Shown here: positions 1-9,592 of the stretch, one piece after another
Layout: every line of letters starts with the position of its first letter
How positions within the stretch are numbered: the first letter of the stretch is position 1
Origin: Acidicapsa acidisoli
Lineage (GTDB): Bacteria; Acidobacteriota; Terriglobia; Terriglobales; Acidobacteriaceae
Length of the DNA stretch: 64,000 bases
Direction: 5' to 3'
Assembly: GCF_025685625.1 (NCBI RefSeq)
Contig: NZ_JAGSYI010000004.1
Span: 372,001-436,000, forward strand
Notes under the pieces: model-generated
The model's database searches: none
Told to the model about the DNA's origin: nothing
What the model saw: only the letters and a program-made list of their open reading frames with translations
Translations under genes and position numbers: made by a program

Positions 1-70
1 AGAATCGTCGCACACGCAAGAGCTGCGGACCAGATCTGCGGAACGCTTTGCAACCGCCCCAACCCCGTGT

Positions 71-2434
71 ATGCTAACGCCTAATCCGAACGCATTTTCA
101 ACCCTGATGACCGCAAGCCCCACAACACGTCCCCAGGCACAAATGAGGCCGCGAATTGTCGGCACCCCTCAAATCCGCAAAGAGGGCATCGACAAAGTGC
201 TGGGCCGCGCCAAATATGTGGACGATCTTGAGCGCGATGGAATGTGGTACGGGGCCACCGTCCGCAGTTCGATTCCACGCGGCCGCATCCGGGCAATCCA
301 CTACAGCCCCGAAGTCGACTGGAGCGAATTCGTCGTGGTCACCGCCGCCGATATCTCCGGCAAGAATCACATCCAGATGATCTCCGCTGATCAGCCCTGC
401 CTCGCAGCCGATGCCGTCAACCACTGCGACGAGCCCATCCTCCTACTGGCTCACCCCGACAAGCGTCGCCTTCCCGAGGCCGTAGCCGCCGTCCGCATCG
501 ACTACGAACCCCTCCCGGCGATTTTGTCCATTGAAGAAAGCGAGTCGCAGCACGAGATCATCTGGGGACCGAATACGAAAGACGGCAATCTCTTCAAAGA
601 GTTCCACCTCGAAAAAGGCAATGTCGACGATGTCTGGGCAACCGCCGCGTACGTCGTCGAAGGCGAATACCGGACCGGCGCGCAGGAGCACCTCTACATC
701 GAAAACAACGGCGTAATCGCCGAGTACAGCGATGCCGACGGCCTCACCGTCCGCGGCTCGCTGCAATGCCCTTTCTATGTGCACAAATCGCTGATGGCCG
801 TCTTTGACCTGCCGCCAGAAAAAGTGCGTGTCATCCAGACCGAAACCGGAGGAGCCTTCGGCGGCAAGGAGGATTACCCCTCGGTGATCGCCTCCCACGC
901 CGCGCTGCTTGCCCGCAAGGCCGGACGACCGATCAAAATGGTCTACGATCGCATGGAAGACCTGGCCGCAACCACCAAGCGCCACCCATCCCGCACCCGC
1001 CATCGTACTGCCGTCGACAAAGACGGCAGACTGCTCGCAATGGAGATCGACCTCGCCACAGATGGCGGCGCCTATGCCACGCTTTCTTCCACTGTGCTAT
1101 CGCGCGCCACGCTGCATTCGACCGGCCCTTATGTCTGCCCGAATGTGCGCATCAACTCGCGCTCCTGGGCCACAAACACCGTCCCCTACGGCGCATTTCG
1201 AGGCTTCGGCGCTCCGCAATCGATTTTTGCCATCGAGCGCCACATGGAGCAGATCGCCCGCGCCGTCGGCATCGATTCCGCCGAGATACGGCGCAGAAAC
1301 TTCCTGCACGACGGCGACTCCACGGCAACCGAGCAAGTCATGCGCGAGCCAGTCATTCTCGACGCACTGCTCGATCACGCATTGAAAGAGAGCGACTACA
1401 CAGCCAAGCGCGAACGCTTCACGCGCGAGAATCCGCACAGCGCCATCAAGCGCGGCATGGGAATAGCAGCCTTCTATCACGGCTCCGGATTTACCGGCTC
1501 CGGCGAACGCTATCTCAACTCTCTGGCAGGCCTCGATGTAACAGAAAACAACAAGGTGCGCGTCCTCGTATGCAACACCGAATTTGGCCAGGGCACGAAC
1601 ACCATCCTCACCCAGATCGCCGCCGAAGCACTCGCGCTGAGCTACGACGACATCGAGATGGCTCCCTGCGATACAAATATCGTTCCCAACAGCGGCCCAA
1701 CCGTCGCATCGCGCACCTCCATGGTCGTTGGCCGCCTCATCGAACGTTCCGCCCATCAACTGATTTCCTCGCTCAAAGAAAGCGCGGGACTGGCGGATGA
1801 CTATTCCCGCAGTGAGTTCTTCACCGCATGCGAGCGCCTGCGTGAGCAGCAAGGAAAAGTCGAATCTCTGTGCCGTTACGAAGCGCCGCCCAACATCTAC
1901 TGGGATGACCAGAAGTATCGCGGCGAAGCATATCCCGCCTTCGCGTGGGCCGTCTACGTAGCCGAGGTCGCGGTTGACACCGTCACTTACTCCGCCGAAG
2001 TAACAAACTTCTACACCGTGCAGGAAGTGGGCCGCGTTCTCAATCCAACCCTCGCAGCGGGACAGATCGAAGGCGGCGTAGCGCAAGGCATCGGCTACGC
2101 GCTCTACGAAAAAGTCCTGCTCAAGAACGGTCACATGTTCAACAACCAGATGACCAACTACATCATGCCCACTGCAGCGGACGTACCGCCAATCGCGGTC
2201 TTCTTCAAAGAGATTCCCTTCGCCCACGGAGCCTATGGTGCAAAAGGAATCGGCGAACTGCCGCATGACGGCCCGGCTCCGGCCATCTTGAATGCCATTC
2301 AGGACGCGACCGGCGAGAACTTTCCCTTTATTCCGCTGCTGCCAGAGGATATCTTCCTGCGCATGGCCATACGCACTCCAGACGTGCCCGCTCCAGACCC
2401 GTTCACTCCAAATGAGGAGCACGCTGCGGTATGA
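71..2434 (+). CDS. Xanthine dehydrogenase, molybdopterin-binding large subunit
   Basis: This is the catalytic subunit that hydroxylates hypoxanthine/xanthine to urate, bound to molybdopterin cofactor in a cytoplasmic complex with the next two gene products. At 787 aa it has the usual length of stand-alone XdhB-type subunits. Visible family motifs are GAFGGKED near residue 260, PYGAFRGFG near 372 and the C-terminal GAKGIGELP near 723, whose Glu is the catalytic base in this family. The first ATG has no clear ribosome site; ATGs at 107 and 143 are also possible, and similarity to the family (RIVGTPQIRKEGIDKVLG) begins only after the ATG at 143. It is the first gene of a tightly overlapping operon ending in uricase, which makes xanthine dehydrogenase far likelier than an aldehyde or CO oxidase. 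No XdhC maturation factor is seen nearby. Confidence 0.9.
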   Translation: MLTPNPNAFSTLMTASPTTRPQAQMRPRIVGTPQIRKEGIDKVLGRAKYVDDLERDGMWYGATVRSSIPRGRIRAIHYSPEVDWSEFVVVTAADISGKNHIQMISADQPCLAADAVNHCDEPILLLAHPDKRRLPEAVAAVRIDYEPLPAILSIEESESQHEIIWGPNTKDGNLFKEFHLEKGNVDDVWATAAYVVEGEYRTGAQEHLYIENNGVIAEYSDADGLTVRGSLQCPFYVHKSLMAVFDLPPEKVRVIQTETGGAFGGKEDYPSVIASHAALLARKAGRPIKMVYDRMEDLAATTKRHPSRTRHRTAVDKDGRLLAMEIDLATDGGAYATLSSTVLSRATLHSTGPYVCPNVRINSRSWATNTVPYGAFRGFGAPQSIFAIERHMEQIARAVGIDSAEIRRRNFLHDGDSTATEQVMREPVILDALLDHALKESDYTAKRERFTRENPHSAIKRGMGIAAFYHGSGFTGSGERYLNSLAGLDVTENNKVRVLVCNTEFGQGTNTILTQIAAEALALSYDDIEMAPCDTNIVPNSGPTVASRTSMVVGRLIERSAHQLISSLKESAGLADDYSRSEFFTACERLREQQGKVESLCRYEAPPNIYWDDQKYRGEAYPAFAWAVYVAEVAVDTVTYSAEVTNFYTVQEVGRVLNPTLAAGQIEGGVAQGIGYALYEKVLLKNGHMFNNQMTNYIMPTAADVPPIAVFFKEIPFAHGAYGAKGIGELPHDGPAPAILNAIQDATGENFPFIPLLPEDIFLRMAIRTPDVPAPDPFTPNEEHAAV

Positions 2435-2919
2435 GCGCCTGTCGGTCGCAACTGAAACTCACAGTCAACGGCCAGCCAGCCACGGTGGAAGCGCCGCCGA
2501 TGAAGCGCCTGCTCGATGTACTGCGCGAAGATCTCGGCCTCACCGGAACCAAGGAAGGATGCGGTGAAGGCGAGTGCGGCTCATGCTCCGTGCGCATGAA
2601 TGGCCAGCTCATCAATAGCTGTCTCGTCCCAATCCTGCAAGCAAACGGCGCAAGCATTGAGACCGTCGAGGGCCTCGCCATCGATGCCGAATTGCACCCA
2701 CTGCAAAAGGCATTCCTCGAATGCGGCGGAGCGCAGTGCGGCATCTGCACACCCGGCATGTTAATGGCTGCGACTCACTTACTCGCGCACAATCCTCATC
2801 CCACGATGGAGGAGATACGCGAAGGCCTCGCAGGCAACCTCTGTCGCTGCACCGGCTTCATCAAGATCTTCGAATCGGTCGTCGCAGCCGCGGCCATGAG
2901 AGCGCCCAATGCGCGGTAA
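2431..2919 (+). CDS. Xanthine dehydrogenase, [2Fe-2S] small subunit
   Basis: This 162-aa electron-transfer subunit carries two 2Fe-2S clusters. The plant-type cluster is formed by Cys44, 49, 52 and 64 (CGEGECGSC and the Cys before LVPIL). The second is formed by Cys103 and 106 (CGICTPGM) plus Cys138 and 140 (NLCRCTGF). Length and motif order match XdhA/CoxS-type subunits. The start codon overlaps the previous stop (ATGA), so translation is probably coupled. It passes electrons from the molybdenum site to the FAD subunit encoded next. Confidence 0.93.
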   Translation: MSACRSQLKLTVNGQPATVEAPPMKRLLDVLREDLGLTGTKEGCGEGECGSCSVRMNGQLINSCLVPILQANGASIETVEGLAIDAELHPLQKAFLECGGAQCGICTPGMLMAATHLLAHNPHPTMEEIREGLAGNLCRCTGFIKIFESVVAAAAMRAPNAR

Positions 2920-3784
2920 TCCCGAGGCTCATGAGTTGATCGCCGCACCCAGCCTATCGGAAGTTCTTGCCAAGCTTGGCGACGCACCCGGAACATGGAC
3001 CCCAATCGCTGGTGGCACCGAGTTGATGGTCGCTCACGCTGCAGGAAGATTGGCCTCGCCAAAGCTCATCAGCCTGTGGGGATTGCCCGAGTTGGATTTC
3101 ATCCGGGTAACTGACGAAAGCATCTCCATCGGCGGCGGAGTAACCTTCGGACAGATCCGTCTGCATACAATCATCGCCTCCGATTTCCCGCTGTTATCGC
3201 TCGCGGCAAGCTGGATTGGATCGATTGCGAATCAAAATCGCGCCACCATCGCGGGTAATATCGTCAACGGTTCTCCGGCGGCCGATGCTCCACCTGCGTT
3301 GCTCGTCTACGATGCCGAGATCGAACTCATCTCCCAGCGCGGATCAAGGCGTCTTCCTTACGCAAACTTTCACCTCGGCTACAAGCAGTCCGTACTGCAG
3401 CCTGATGAATTGGTCCTTGCGCTGCATCTGCCAAGGCGATTTGCAAAACACAAGCAATACCTGCGCAAAGTCGGCACGCGTAAGGCAATGGCAATCACAA
3501 AAGTAGCGCTCGCTGGAACGGCAACCATCGATGATGGCATGGTAACCCAGATACGCATCGCAGCCGCCAGCGTTGCGGATCGTCCCCTGCGCATGACTAA
3601 CACCGAAACCGCGCTGCTCGGCAAGAAGCTATCCACCGAAACCAATCAGGCAGCGCGCATCGCACTCCTCAAGGAAGTAAAGCCCATTGATGACATTCGC
3701 TCGACCGCTGCTTATCGCAGCCATGTTGCCGCGAATCTCCTCGACGAATTTTTAAATGAATTATCCCGGGAAGGTTCTTCATGA
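2909..3784 (+). CDS. Xanthine dehydrogenase, FAD-binding subunit
   Basis: This 291-aa CoxM-type flavoprotein is the site where electrons leave to NAD+. Two FAD-binding signatures are visible: PIAGGTEL near residue 32 and TIAGNIVNGSPAADAPPA near residue 113. A typical C-terminal CO-dehydrogenase flavoprotein domain follows, with KVGTRKAMAI near residue 190. The start overlaps the preceding gene by 11 bases and the stop overlaps uraD by 4, so the three xdh subunits and the urate-degrading enzymes form one transcript. The order Mo, FeS, FAD differs from the E. coli order. Confidence 0.92.
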   Translation: MRGNPEAHELIAAPSLSEVLAKLGDAPGTWTPIAGGTELMVAHAAGRLASPKLISLWGLPELDFIRVTDESISIGGGVTFGQIRLHTIIASDFPLLSLAASWIGSIANQNRATIAGNIVNGSPAADAPPALLVYDAEIELISQRGSRRLPYANFHLGYKQSVLQPDELVLALHLPRRFAKHKQYLRKVGTRKAMAITKVALAGTATIDDGMVTQIRIAAASVADRPLRMTNTETALLGKKLSTETNQAARIALLKEVKPIDDIRSTAAYRSHVAANLLDEFLNELSREGSS

Positions 3785-4302
3785 ATGCAATCCTCAGCAT
3801 TTGGAATACGTTGGACTCAGAATCCGCAGTCGCTGCGCTGCTGAACTGCTGCGCAGCGCATCGCTGGGCGCGTGCAGTAGCTGCACAACGGCCCTACTCC
3901 AATGAAGCGCAACTCTTCGAAGCTGCCGACAGAGCATGGGCCGTCGCCGACGAGCTCGACTGGATGCAGGCCTTCAAAGCCCATCCTCGCATCGGCGAAC
4001 GCACCGCGCCTCATGCCTCGGCACAATCGACAGCATGGTCGCAGCAAGAGCAATCCGCTGCCGACACCGCTCAGACAGACGTCCTAGCAGAGTTATCCGT
4101 AGGCAATGCCCGCTACGAAGAGATATTCGGCTTCACTTACATCGTCTGCGCCACCGGAAAATCCGCCGAAGAAATGCTCGCTATCCTGCAACGTCGACTG
4201 GCCAACAAGCGTCCCTTCGAATTGAGAGAAGCCGCCGAGCAGCAACGGCAGATCACGCAGCTTCGTTTGAGGAAATGGCTGCGAGGAGGCACACAGGCAT
4301 GA
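3781..4302 (+). CDS. uraD: OHCU decarboxylase (2-oxo-4-hydroxy-4-carboxy-5-ureidoimidazoline decarboxylase)
   Basis: This enzyme catalyses the last step from urate to S-allantoin, decarboxylating OHCU. The 173-aa protein has the family motif HPRIGE, with its catalytic His near residue 68. It also has the helical core with NARYEEIFGFTYIVCATGKSAEEML and the C-terminal basic helix found in UraD proteins. The start overlaps the XDH flavoprotein gene by 4 bases and its own stop overlaps uraH (ATGA). Being next to HIU hydrolase and uricase fixes the assignment; bifunctional UraD-UraH fusions exist in other bacteria, but here the two are separate. Confidence 0.93.
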   Translation: MNAILSIWNTLDSESAVAALLNCCAAHRWARAVAAQRPYSNEAQLFEAADRAWAVADELDWMQAFKAHPRIGERTAPHASAQSTAWSQQEQSAADTAQTDVLAELSVGNARYEEIFGFTYIVCATGKSAEEMLAILQRRLANKRPFELREAAEQQRQITQLRLRKWLRGGTQA

Positions 4303-4625
4303 GCACCATCAGCACCCACGTACTCGACGCAGTGCAAGGCAAACCGGCTTCCGGCATCGAAGTGCGGCTTGAAAAGCAGACCGAGACTGGCTGGCTCGTC
4401 CTGAGTGAAAGTGCTACGGACAGCGACGGCAGATGCCCCGACCTGTGCCAGGATGGTAGCGACGGCGTCTACCGGCTCACCTTTGCCGTCGACGACTACT
4501 TTGCAAGCCACAGCCGCATCAGCATCTATCCCGAAATCTCCATTACCCTAATCGTCGAAGGCGGCCATTACCACATCCCTCTTCTTTTGAGCGACAACAG
4601 CTATACAACCTATCGCGGCAGCTAA
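4299..4625 (+). CDS. uraH: 5-hydroxyisourate hydrolase (transthyretin-related)
   Basis: This enzyme hydrolyses the unstable uricase product 5-hydroxyisourate to OHCU. The 108-aa protein starts with STHVLD, whose His is an active-site residue. A second His lies in the HYHIPLLLS strand, and the protein ends in YRGS, the C-terminal tetrapeptide that marks HIU hydrolases apart from true transthyretins. The start at 4299 was chosen over a much longer upstream frame because GAGGAGG lies at 4283-4289 and homology begins exactly here. It overlaps the uraD stop by 4 bases. No signal peptide, so cytoplasmic. Confidence 0.95.
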   Translation: MSTISTHVLDAVQGKPASGIEVRLEKQTETGWLVLSESATDSDGRCPDLCQDGSDGVYRLTFAVDDYFASHSRISIYPEISITLIVEGGHYHIPLLLSDNSYTTYRGS

Positions 4626-4646
4626 GTCAGTAAGCAAGGAGATCCT

Positions 4647-5489
4647 ATGGCCAGCCTGGGAGAGAATCGCTACGGAAAATCGCGCGTCCGCGTCATGAAA
4701 GTGGTGCGCCACGAAACGCACCACGCCATGAAGGAGTGGAACGTACGCGTGCTCCTGCATGGCGACTTCGAAAGATGTTTCACCGAAGGCGATAACAGCC
4801 AGATTCTGCCCACTGACACGATGAAGAACACCGTCTACTATCTGGCCCGTGAATCGCAGGCTGCGACCCTCGAAGAATTCGCCATCGAGATTGTCAGGTT
4901 CCTGCTCGCCGACAATCCACAAGCTTCGAAAGCCAGCGTCGAGATCGAAGAAAAGAGTTGGGCGCAACTTCCCATCGACGGCGTCCCGCATCCAACGACA
5001 TATCAACTCGGCGGCCCTGAACTTCAGACAACTGAAGTAATTCAGGAGCGCGGAAAACCATTGAAACTTACATCAGGCATCGACGGCCTCGTCATTCTCA
5101 AGACCACCAGGTCAGCTTTCACCGGCTATATCAAAAACGCGCAAACCACGCTGCCCGAAAGCACCGACCGCATCTTCGGCACTCGCGCCACTGTTGTGTG
5201 GGAATATCTCGAATCCCCCTCCGACTATGCCGCCATACGCGCAACTACCCTGGCTACGCTGCTCAAAGCCTTCGCCGAGCATGACAGCCTCAGCGTCCAG
5301 CACACGCTCTACGACATCGGCAAAGCCATGCTCGAAGCCGCGCCAGAACTCTCGCAAATCAAGCTAGCGATGCCCAACCTGCACTGCAATCTCGTCGATC
5401 TGAGCCGCTTCGGACAAACCAATCCCAATCAGATATTTGTCCCCATCGACGAGCCTCACGGCTACATCGAAGCCGTGATCAAGAGATAG
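4647..5489 (+). CDS. Urate oxidase (uricase)
   Basis: This is cofactor-free uricase, oxidising urate with O2 to 5-hydroxyisourate and H2O2. The 280-aa protein has two T-fold domains. Residues matching the known catalytic triad are visible: Lys in GENRYGKSRV, Thr in LPTDTMKNTVYYL, and His in the near-terminal EPHGYIEAVI. A strong AAGGAG lies at 4635-4640. It is the last gene of the purine operon. It ends only 9 bases from the stop of the convergent M20 gene, and no terminator hairpin is visible in that gap, so the two operons may read into each other. Confidence 0.94.
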   Translation: MASLGENRYGKSRVRVMKVVRHETHHAMKEWNVRVLLHGDFERCFTEGDNSQILPTDTMKNTVYYLARESQAATLEEFAIEIVRFLLADNPQASKASVEIEEKSWAQLPIDGVPHPTTYQLGGPELQTTEVIQERGKPLKLTSGIDGLVILKTTRSAFTGYIKNAQTTLPESTDRIFGTRATVVWEYLESPSDYAAIRATTLATLLKAFAEHDSLSVQHTLYDIGKAMLEAAPELSQIKLAMPNLHCNLVDLSRFGQTNPNQIFVPIDEPHGYIEAVIKR

Positions 5490-5498
5490 CTTTACCAT

Positions 5499-6629
5499 TC
5501 ACAAAATCCGGCGCAAAACGGAAGTCCAGAGTTCCAGTTCCGCAATCGGAACACACTCGCGTTCACTATGCGCACTACGCATATCACCGGGCCCAATGAC
5601 GATTACCTCGTCCGCTATGCGAGCCACGCGGCTTGCCTCCGAACCAAAGCTGATCCCCACTGGCTCACCAGGCAACAGCCCAGCAAGTCGCGACTGCAAC
5701 CTGCCCCTCGCTGCGGGCGAAAAACCAGGCTCCGCTCGAAGATTCTCCAAACGAAATACAGCTCGCGGCTCCGCAGCATGCGCCTCCACCAGCAGCCCGC
5801 GCAACTGCCGAAGCGTATCCACCGGATTCTCATCAGGAATCGCTCGCCATTCCACGAGAAACGAGCATCGCCCAGGAATGATGTTCTTAGCGCTGCCGCC
5901 CTCAATTGTGCCGATATTCAGCGTAGTTCGCGGCGGATCAAACAACGCATCGGTTGGCGCATCCGACACCCGATTTGCAAAAGTATCTTCAATCCGCGCA
6001 ATCATCCGCGCCGCCACTGAAATCGCCGACACCCCTTGCTGCGGAAACGCCGAATGCGCTTCCCTGCCATCGACCGTGATGCGTGCCAGCCCATATCCTT
6101 TGCCCGCGATTCCAGCCCGAAGCGAAGTCGGCTCGCTGACGATGGCCGAGCCAATCCGCAGATTGGTTGCGGCCAACAACCGCTCCATCCCCTTGCAGCC
6201 AATCTCCTCATCGGCGGTCAGGATAAGCGCAATGCTTGTACGAATTGCATTCCGATCCCGATCCGAGACCGCCGCAAGAAAACAAGCCAGCGAGCCCTTC
6301 ACGTCGCAGGAGCCGCAGCCATGCAGTCGCCCTTCCCGCTCTTGCAGAGAAAGAGGGTCCTTCCAAGTCTCCGCATACGGAACCGTATCGGTATGGCACA
6401 CAAACGCCAGATCAATACGCTCACTGCGCTCCGAAGACCCCTGCCACGCAATCATGTTGGCCTTCGCGACTCCGGATTCATCCTCATAAGGCAGCAATTC
6501 AACCCGCCAGCCACGCGGCTCCAGAAACCGCCGCACCCATTCCAGCAACGGCAGGTTCGAAACCGCCGATGGAGTCGGAATCGCGATAAGTTCGCGCAGT
6601 ATCTCCGCAGCGCTCACAAAGGAATTCAA
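5499..6629 (-). CDS. M20-family metallopeptidase/deacylase at the end of the hut operon
   Basis: This zinc-dependent amidohydrolase resembles ArgE/DapE (376 aa). Metal ligands are visible in VCHTDTVP (His), HGCGSCDVKGS (Asp) and LTADEEIGCKG (Glu-Glu), and a dimerisation domain lies between about residues 180 and 290. The start overlaps the hutI stop (ATGA), so it belongs to the histidine operon. An acetylornithine deacetylase would be out of place here. HutF makes N-formylglutamate, and no HutG deformylase is encoded, so this protein is a good candidate for cleaving N-formylglutamate to glutamate and formate. That role is inference from context; the family is certain, the substrate is not. 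Confidence 0.75.
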   Translation of the reverse strand: MNSFVSAAEILRELIAIPTPSAVSNLPLLEWVRRFLEPRGWRVELLPYEDESGVAKANMIAWQGSSERSERIDLAFVCHTDTVPYAETWKDPLSLQEREGRLHGCGSCDVKGSLACFLAAVSDRDRNAIRTSIALILTADEEIGCKGMERLLAATNLRIGSAIVSEPTSLRAGIAGKGYGLARITVDGREAHSAFPQQGVSAISVAARMIARIEDTFANRVSDAPTDALFDPPRTTLNIGTIEGGSAKNIIPGRCSFLVEWRAIPDENPVDTLRQLRGLLVEAHAAEPRAVFRLENLRAEPGFSPAARGRLQSRLAGLLPGEPVGISFGSEASRVARIADEVIVIGPGDMRSAHSERECVPIAELELWTSVLRRIL

Positions 6630-7873
6630 GGCGTAACCTCTGATCCCGCAATGAAAACCCGTGGCCGCGCCGGAGCAGCAACGTAATAGGCAAGCTCACG
6701 ATAATCATCGCACTCATGAATCAGAAAGTCCGCTGCCTTGCCGGGTTCCAACGAACCGACCTTATCGCCCAGTCCCAGACTCCACGCAGCGTTGATTGTC
6801 GCTGCGACAAGCGCCTCCGCCGGCAGCATCTTCATCGCAATCGACGCCAGCGCCAGCATGAACGGCATCGACGGAGCAGGCGAAGACCCAGGATTGAAGT
6901 CGGTCGCAATTACCACCGGCAACCCAATCTCAATCATCTTCCGCGCTGGCGGATACTGATCCCGCCCCAGGCAAAACACCGATGCTGGCAGCAGCACAGG
7001 CTGCACTCCAGCCGCTTTCAGCAGCCCAAGCATCTGGTCGGTGACGGTTTCCAGATGATCGACAGTGGCCGCGCTCAGCTCCGCGCCCAGCGCGGCTCCC
7101 GTACCAGGCCGGAACTGCTCCGCATGGATCCGAAGCCCCAGACCATGGCGCCTCGCCGCTTCAAGCACCTGCCGCGTCTCAGTCACCGTAAAGGCGTGAT
7201 CGTCGCAAAACGCATCGCAGTAACGCGCCAGATCCAGCGCCGCAACCTCAGGAATCAACTCCTCCGCGATCCAGCGCACATACTCCTCACGCTTGTCCGC
7301 CATTTCTTGCGGCACAGTATGCGCCGCAAGCAGAGTAGGAACGATCCGCACCGGACCTTCCTCATTGAGCCGCGCCATCACCCGCAACATGCGCAACTCC
7401 GTCACACGATCCAGCCCATAGCCTGACTTGGCTTCGAGCGTTGTCGTCCCGCCGCGCAACATCCAGTCCCGATGCCGCCGGGCCTGCGCAAAAAGCTCGT
7501 CTTCGGTCGCCTGCCGCGTCAGCGCCACGGTCGACTGAATCCCTCCACCAGCCGCCGCGATCTCCTGGTACGTCGCCCCACTAATGCGCTTCTCAAACTC
7601 CGTCGCCCGATTCCCGGCAAAGACCAGATGCGTATGCGCATCCACAAACCCCGGCGTCACTAGCCTGCCGCCAGCATCAATCACCGTGGCTTCCGGATCA
7701 ATCCTCTTGCGCAGAGCCGCATAAGCACCCGTCGCATGAATCCGCCCGTCTTCCACCAACACGGCAGCATCGTGAATCTGGCCCAGCTCGCGCATCTCCG
7801 GCCCGATGCGTGGCCGCGTCGGACCAGCCATCGTAACCAGCTGCCCAATGTTCACTACAGCAAGCTTGCCCAT
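6626..7873 (-). CDS. hutI: Imidazolonepropionase
   Basis: This enzyme hydrolyses 4-imidazolone-5-propanoate to N-formimino-L-glutamate, the third step of histidine breakdown. The roughly 415-aa amidohydrolase-superfamily barrel shows the metal site VDAHTHLVFAGNR, a later HAEQFRPG and the ATDFNPGSSP Asp region, all typical of HutI. The ATG at 7871-7873 is preferred to the TTG one codon upstream because GGGAG lies about 5 bases before it. It is followed by hutU upstream and overlaps the M20 gene downstream. Confidence 0.94.
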   Translation of the reverse strand: MGKLAVVNIGQLVTMAGPTRPRIGPEMRELGQIHDAAVLVEDGRIHATGAYAALRKRIDPEATVIDAGGRLVTPGFVDAHTHLVFAGNRATEFEKRISGATYQEIAAAGGGIQSTVALTRQATEDELFAQARRHRDWMLRGGTTTLEAKSGYGLDRVTELRMLRVMARLNEEGPVRIVPTLLAAHTVPQEMADKREEYVRWIAEELIPEVAALDLARYCDAFCDDHAFTVTETRQVLEAARRHGLGLRIHAEQFRPGTGAALGAELSAATVDHLETVTDQMLGLLKAAGVQPVLLPASVFCLGRDQYPPARKMIEIGLPVVIATDFNPGSSPAPSMPFMLALASIAMKMLPAEALVAATINAAWSLGLGDKVGSLEPGKAADFLIHECDDYRELAYYVAAPARPRVFIAGSEVTP

Positions 7874-7913
7874 CAAACTCCCAATGCCCGAGATCGAGCC
7901 TGTTCTCTAGTCC

Positions 7914-9581
7914 CTATTCTCTGCTTTCCAGCATCGGCATATGAATACCCTGCTCCCGCGCTGTCTTCTGCGCCATTGCATACCCGGCATCGGCGTGGCG
8001 CACCACACCCAACCCCGGATCGTTGTTCAGCACCCGCCGAATGCGCTTCTGCGCATTTTCCGAGCCATCCGCCACCGTCACCTGCCCCGCGTGCAGCGAA
8101 TACCCCATCCCCACTCCACCGCCATGATGGAAGCTGACCCAGCTTGCGCCACTCGCCGTATTGAGCAGCGCGTTGAGAATCGGCCAGTCCGCCACAGCAT
8201 CCGAGCCATCCAGCATCCGCTCCGTTTCGCGATACGGGCTGGCGACCGAGCCGGTATCGAGATGGTCGCGGCCAATCGCAATCGGCGCGGAAAGCTCGCC
8301 CTTGCGCACCAGTTCGTTGATCGCCTCGCCCATCTGCGCACGCTCGCCGTAGCCAAGCCAGCAGATACGCGCCGGCAGTCCCTGAAAGGCAAAGCGCCCA
8401 CGCGCAAGCCGCATCCAGCGAGTGAGAATTTCGTTCTGCGGAAACAACTCCAGCGCCAGCTCATCGGTGCGGGCAATATCCGCCGGATCGCCCGACAGCG
8501 CAACCCAGCGAAACGGCCCAGCACCCTCGCAAAACAGCGGCCGGATATACTCCGGCACAAAGCCCGGAATGTTAAAGGCATCCGCGCACCCAGCATCGGC
8601 CGCAAACCGCCTGATGTTGTTGCCGTAATCGAAAGCAATCGCGCCTGCTTTCTGCAAATCCAGCATCGCATTCACATGCACAGCCATCGATTCCGTGGAA
8701 AGCTTCGTATATGCTCCCGGATCGCGCTGGCGCAGCTCCGCAGCCTGCGCCAGCGTGAACCCAGCGGGCACATAGCCATTCAGCGGATCATGCGCGCTCG
8801 TCTGGTCTGTCACGACATCAACCACCACGCCACGCCGCACCAGCTCCGGCAGTACCTCTGCGCAATTACCCACCAAGCCGATAGACAGCGCACGCCCATC
8901 GCGCCGCGCAGCTTCGCACAGTGCCAGCGCTTCATCGAGATTCTCAGTAATGGTGTCGCAATAGCGCGTCTCCACGCGACGCTCGATACGCGACCGGTCC
9001 ACATCAATCGCCAGCACAACACCTTCATTCAACGTCACGGCCAGAGGCTGCGCGCCACCCATGCCGCCGACTCCGCCGGTCACCACCAGACGGCCCTTCA
9101 GCGAGCCTCCAAAGTGAATATCCGCCAGCGATGCGAATGTCTGAAATGTCCCCTGTAGAATTCCCTGCGTGCCGATATAAATCCAGCTTCCCGCCGTCAT
9201 CTGCCCGTACATCATGAGGCCCTTGCGGTCGAGTTCGTGAAAGTGATCCCAGTTCGCCCATTGGCCCACCAGGTTCGAATTCGCCAGAATCACCCGGGGA
9301 GCCAGATCGTGCGTCGGAAAAACCGCAACCGGCTTGCCTGACTGGATCAGCAGCGTCTCTTCATTACCCAGAGCTTTAAGTTCCCGCACAATGGCGTGAT
9401 AACTCTCCCAGTTCCGCGCCGCCTTGCCAATGCCTCCGTATACGACAAGATCCTCCGGGCGCTCGGCAACCTCGGGGTCGAGATTGTTCATCAGGCACCG
9501 CAGCGCGCCCTCCTGCTGCCAACCCTTGCAGTTCAACTTGCTGCCGCGCGGGGCTCGAATGGTTTCAGTTGCAGTGATCAT
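7914..9581 (-). CDS. hutU: Urocanate hydratase
   Basis: This NAD+-dependent urocanase converts urocanate to imidazolonepropionate. The 555-aa length fits the family. Visible landmarks are [29 protein letters not shown] at the start, [15 protein letters not shown] near residue 170 (NAD binding) and the strongly conserved [15 protein letters not shown] near residue 455. The frame stays open upstream into hutF. Start 9581 was chosen because homology begins there and GGAG lies 7 bases upstream. It is 11 bases downstream of the hutF stop, within one operon. Histidine ammonia-lyase (hutH), which makes its substrate, is not in this window. Confidence 0.95.
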   Translation of the reverse strand: MITATETIRAPRGSKLNCKGWQQEGALRCLMNNLDPEVAERPEDLVVYGGIGKAARNWESYHAIVRELKALGNEETLLIQSGKPVAVFPTHDLAPRVILANSNLVGQWANWDHFHELDRKGLMMYGQMTAGSWIYIGTQGILQGTFQTFASLADIHFGGSLKGRLVVTGGVGGMGGAQPLAVTLNEGVVLAIDVDRSRIERRVETRYCDTITENLDEALALCEAARRDGRALSIGLVGNCAEVLPELVRRGVVVDVVTDQTSAHDPLNGYVPAGFTLAQAAELRQRDPGAYTKLSTESMAVHVNAMLDLQKAGAIAFDYGNNIRRFAADAGCADAFNIPGFVPEYIRPLFCEGAGPFRWVALSGDPADIARTDELALELFPQNEILTRWMRLARGRFAFQGLPARICWLGYGERAQMGEAINELVRKGELSAPIAIGRDHLDTGSVASPYRETERMLDGSDAVADWPILNALLNTASGASWVSFHHGGGVGMGYSLHAGQVTVADGSENAQKRIRRVLNNDPGLGVVRHADAGYAMAQKTAREQGIHMPMLESRE

Positions 9582-9592
9582 CGAATCTCTCC

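Noticed and set aside
1097-2422. 441-codon minus-strand frame opposite the xanthine dehydrogenase gene
   Set aside because: Antisense to conserved motifs of the large subunit; no start signal or family features.
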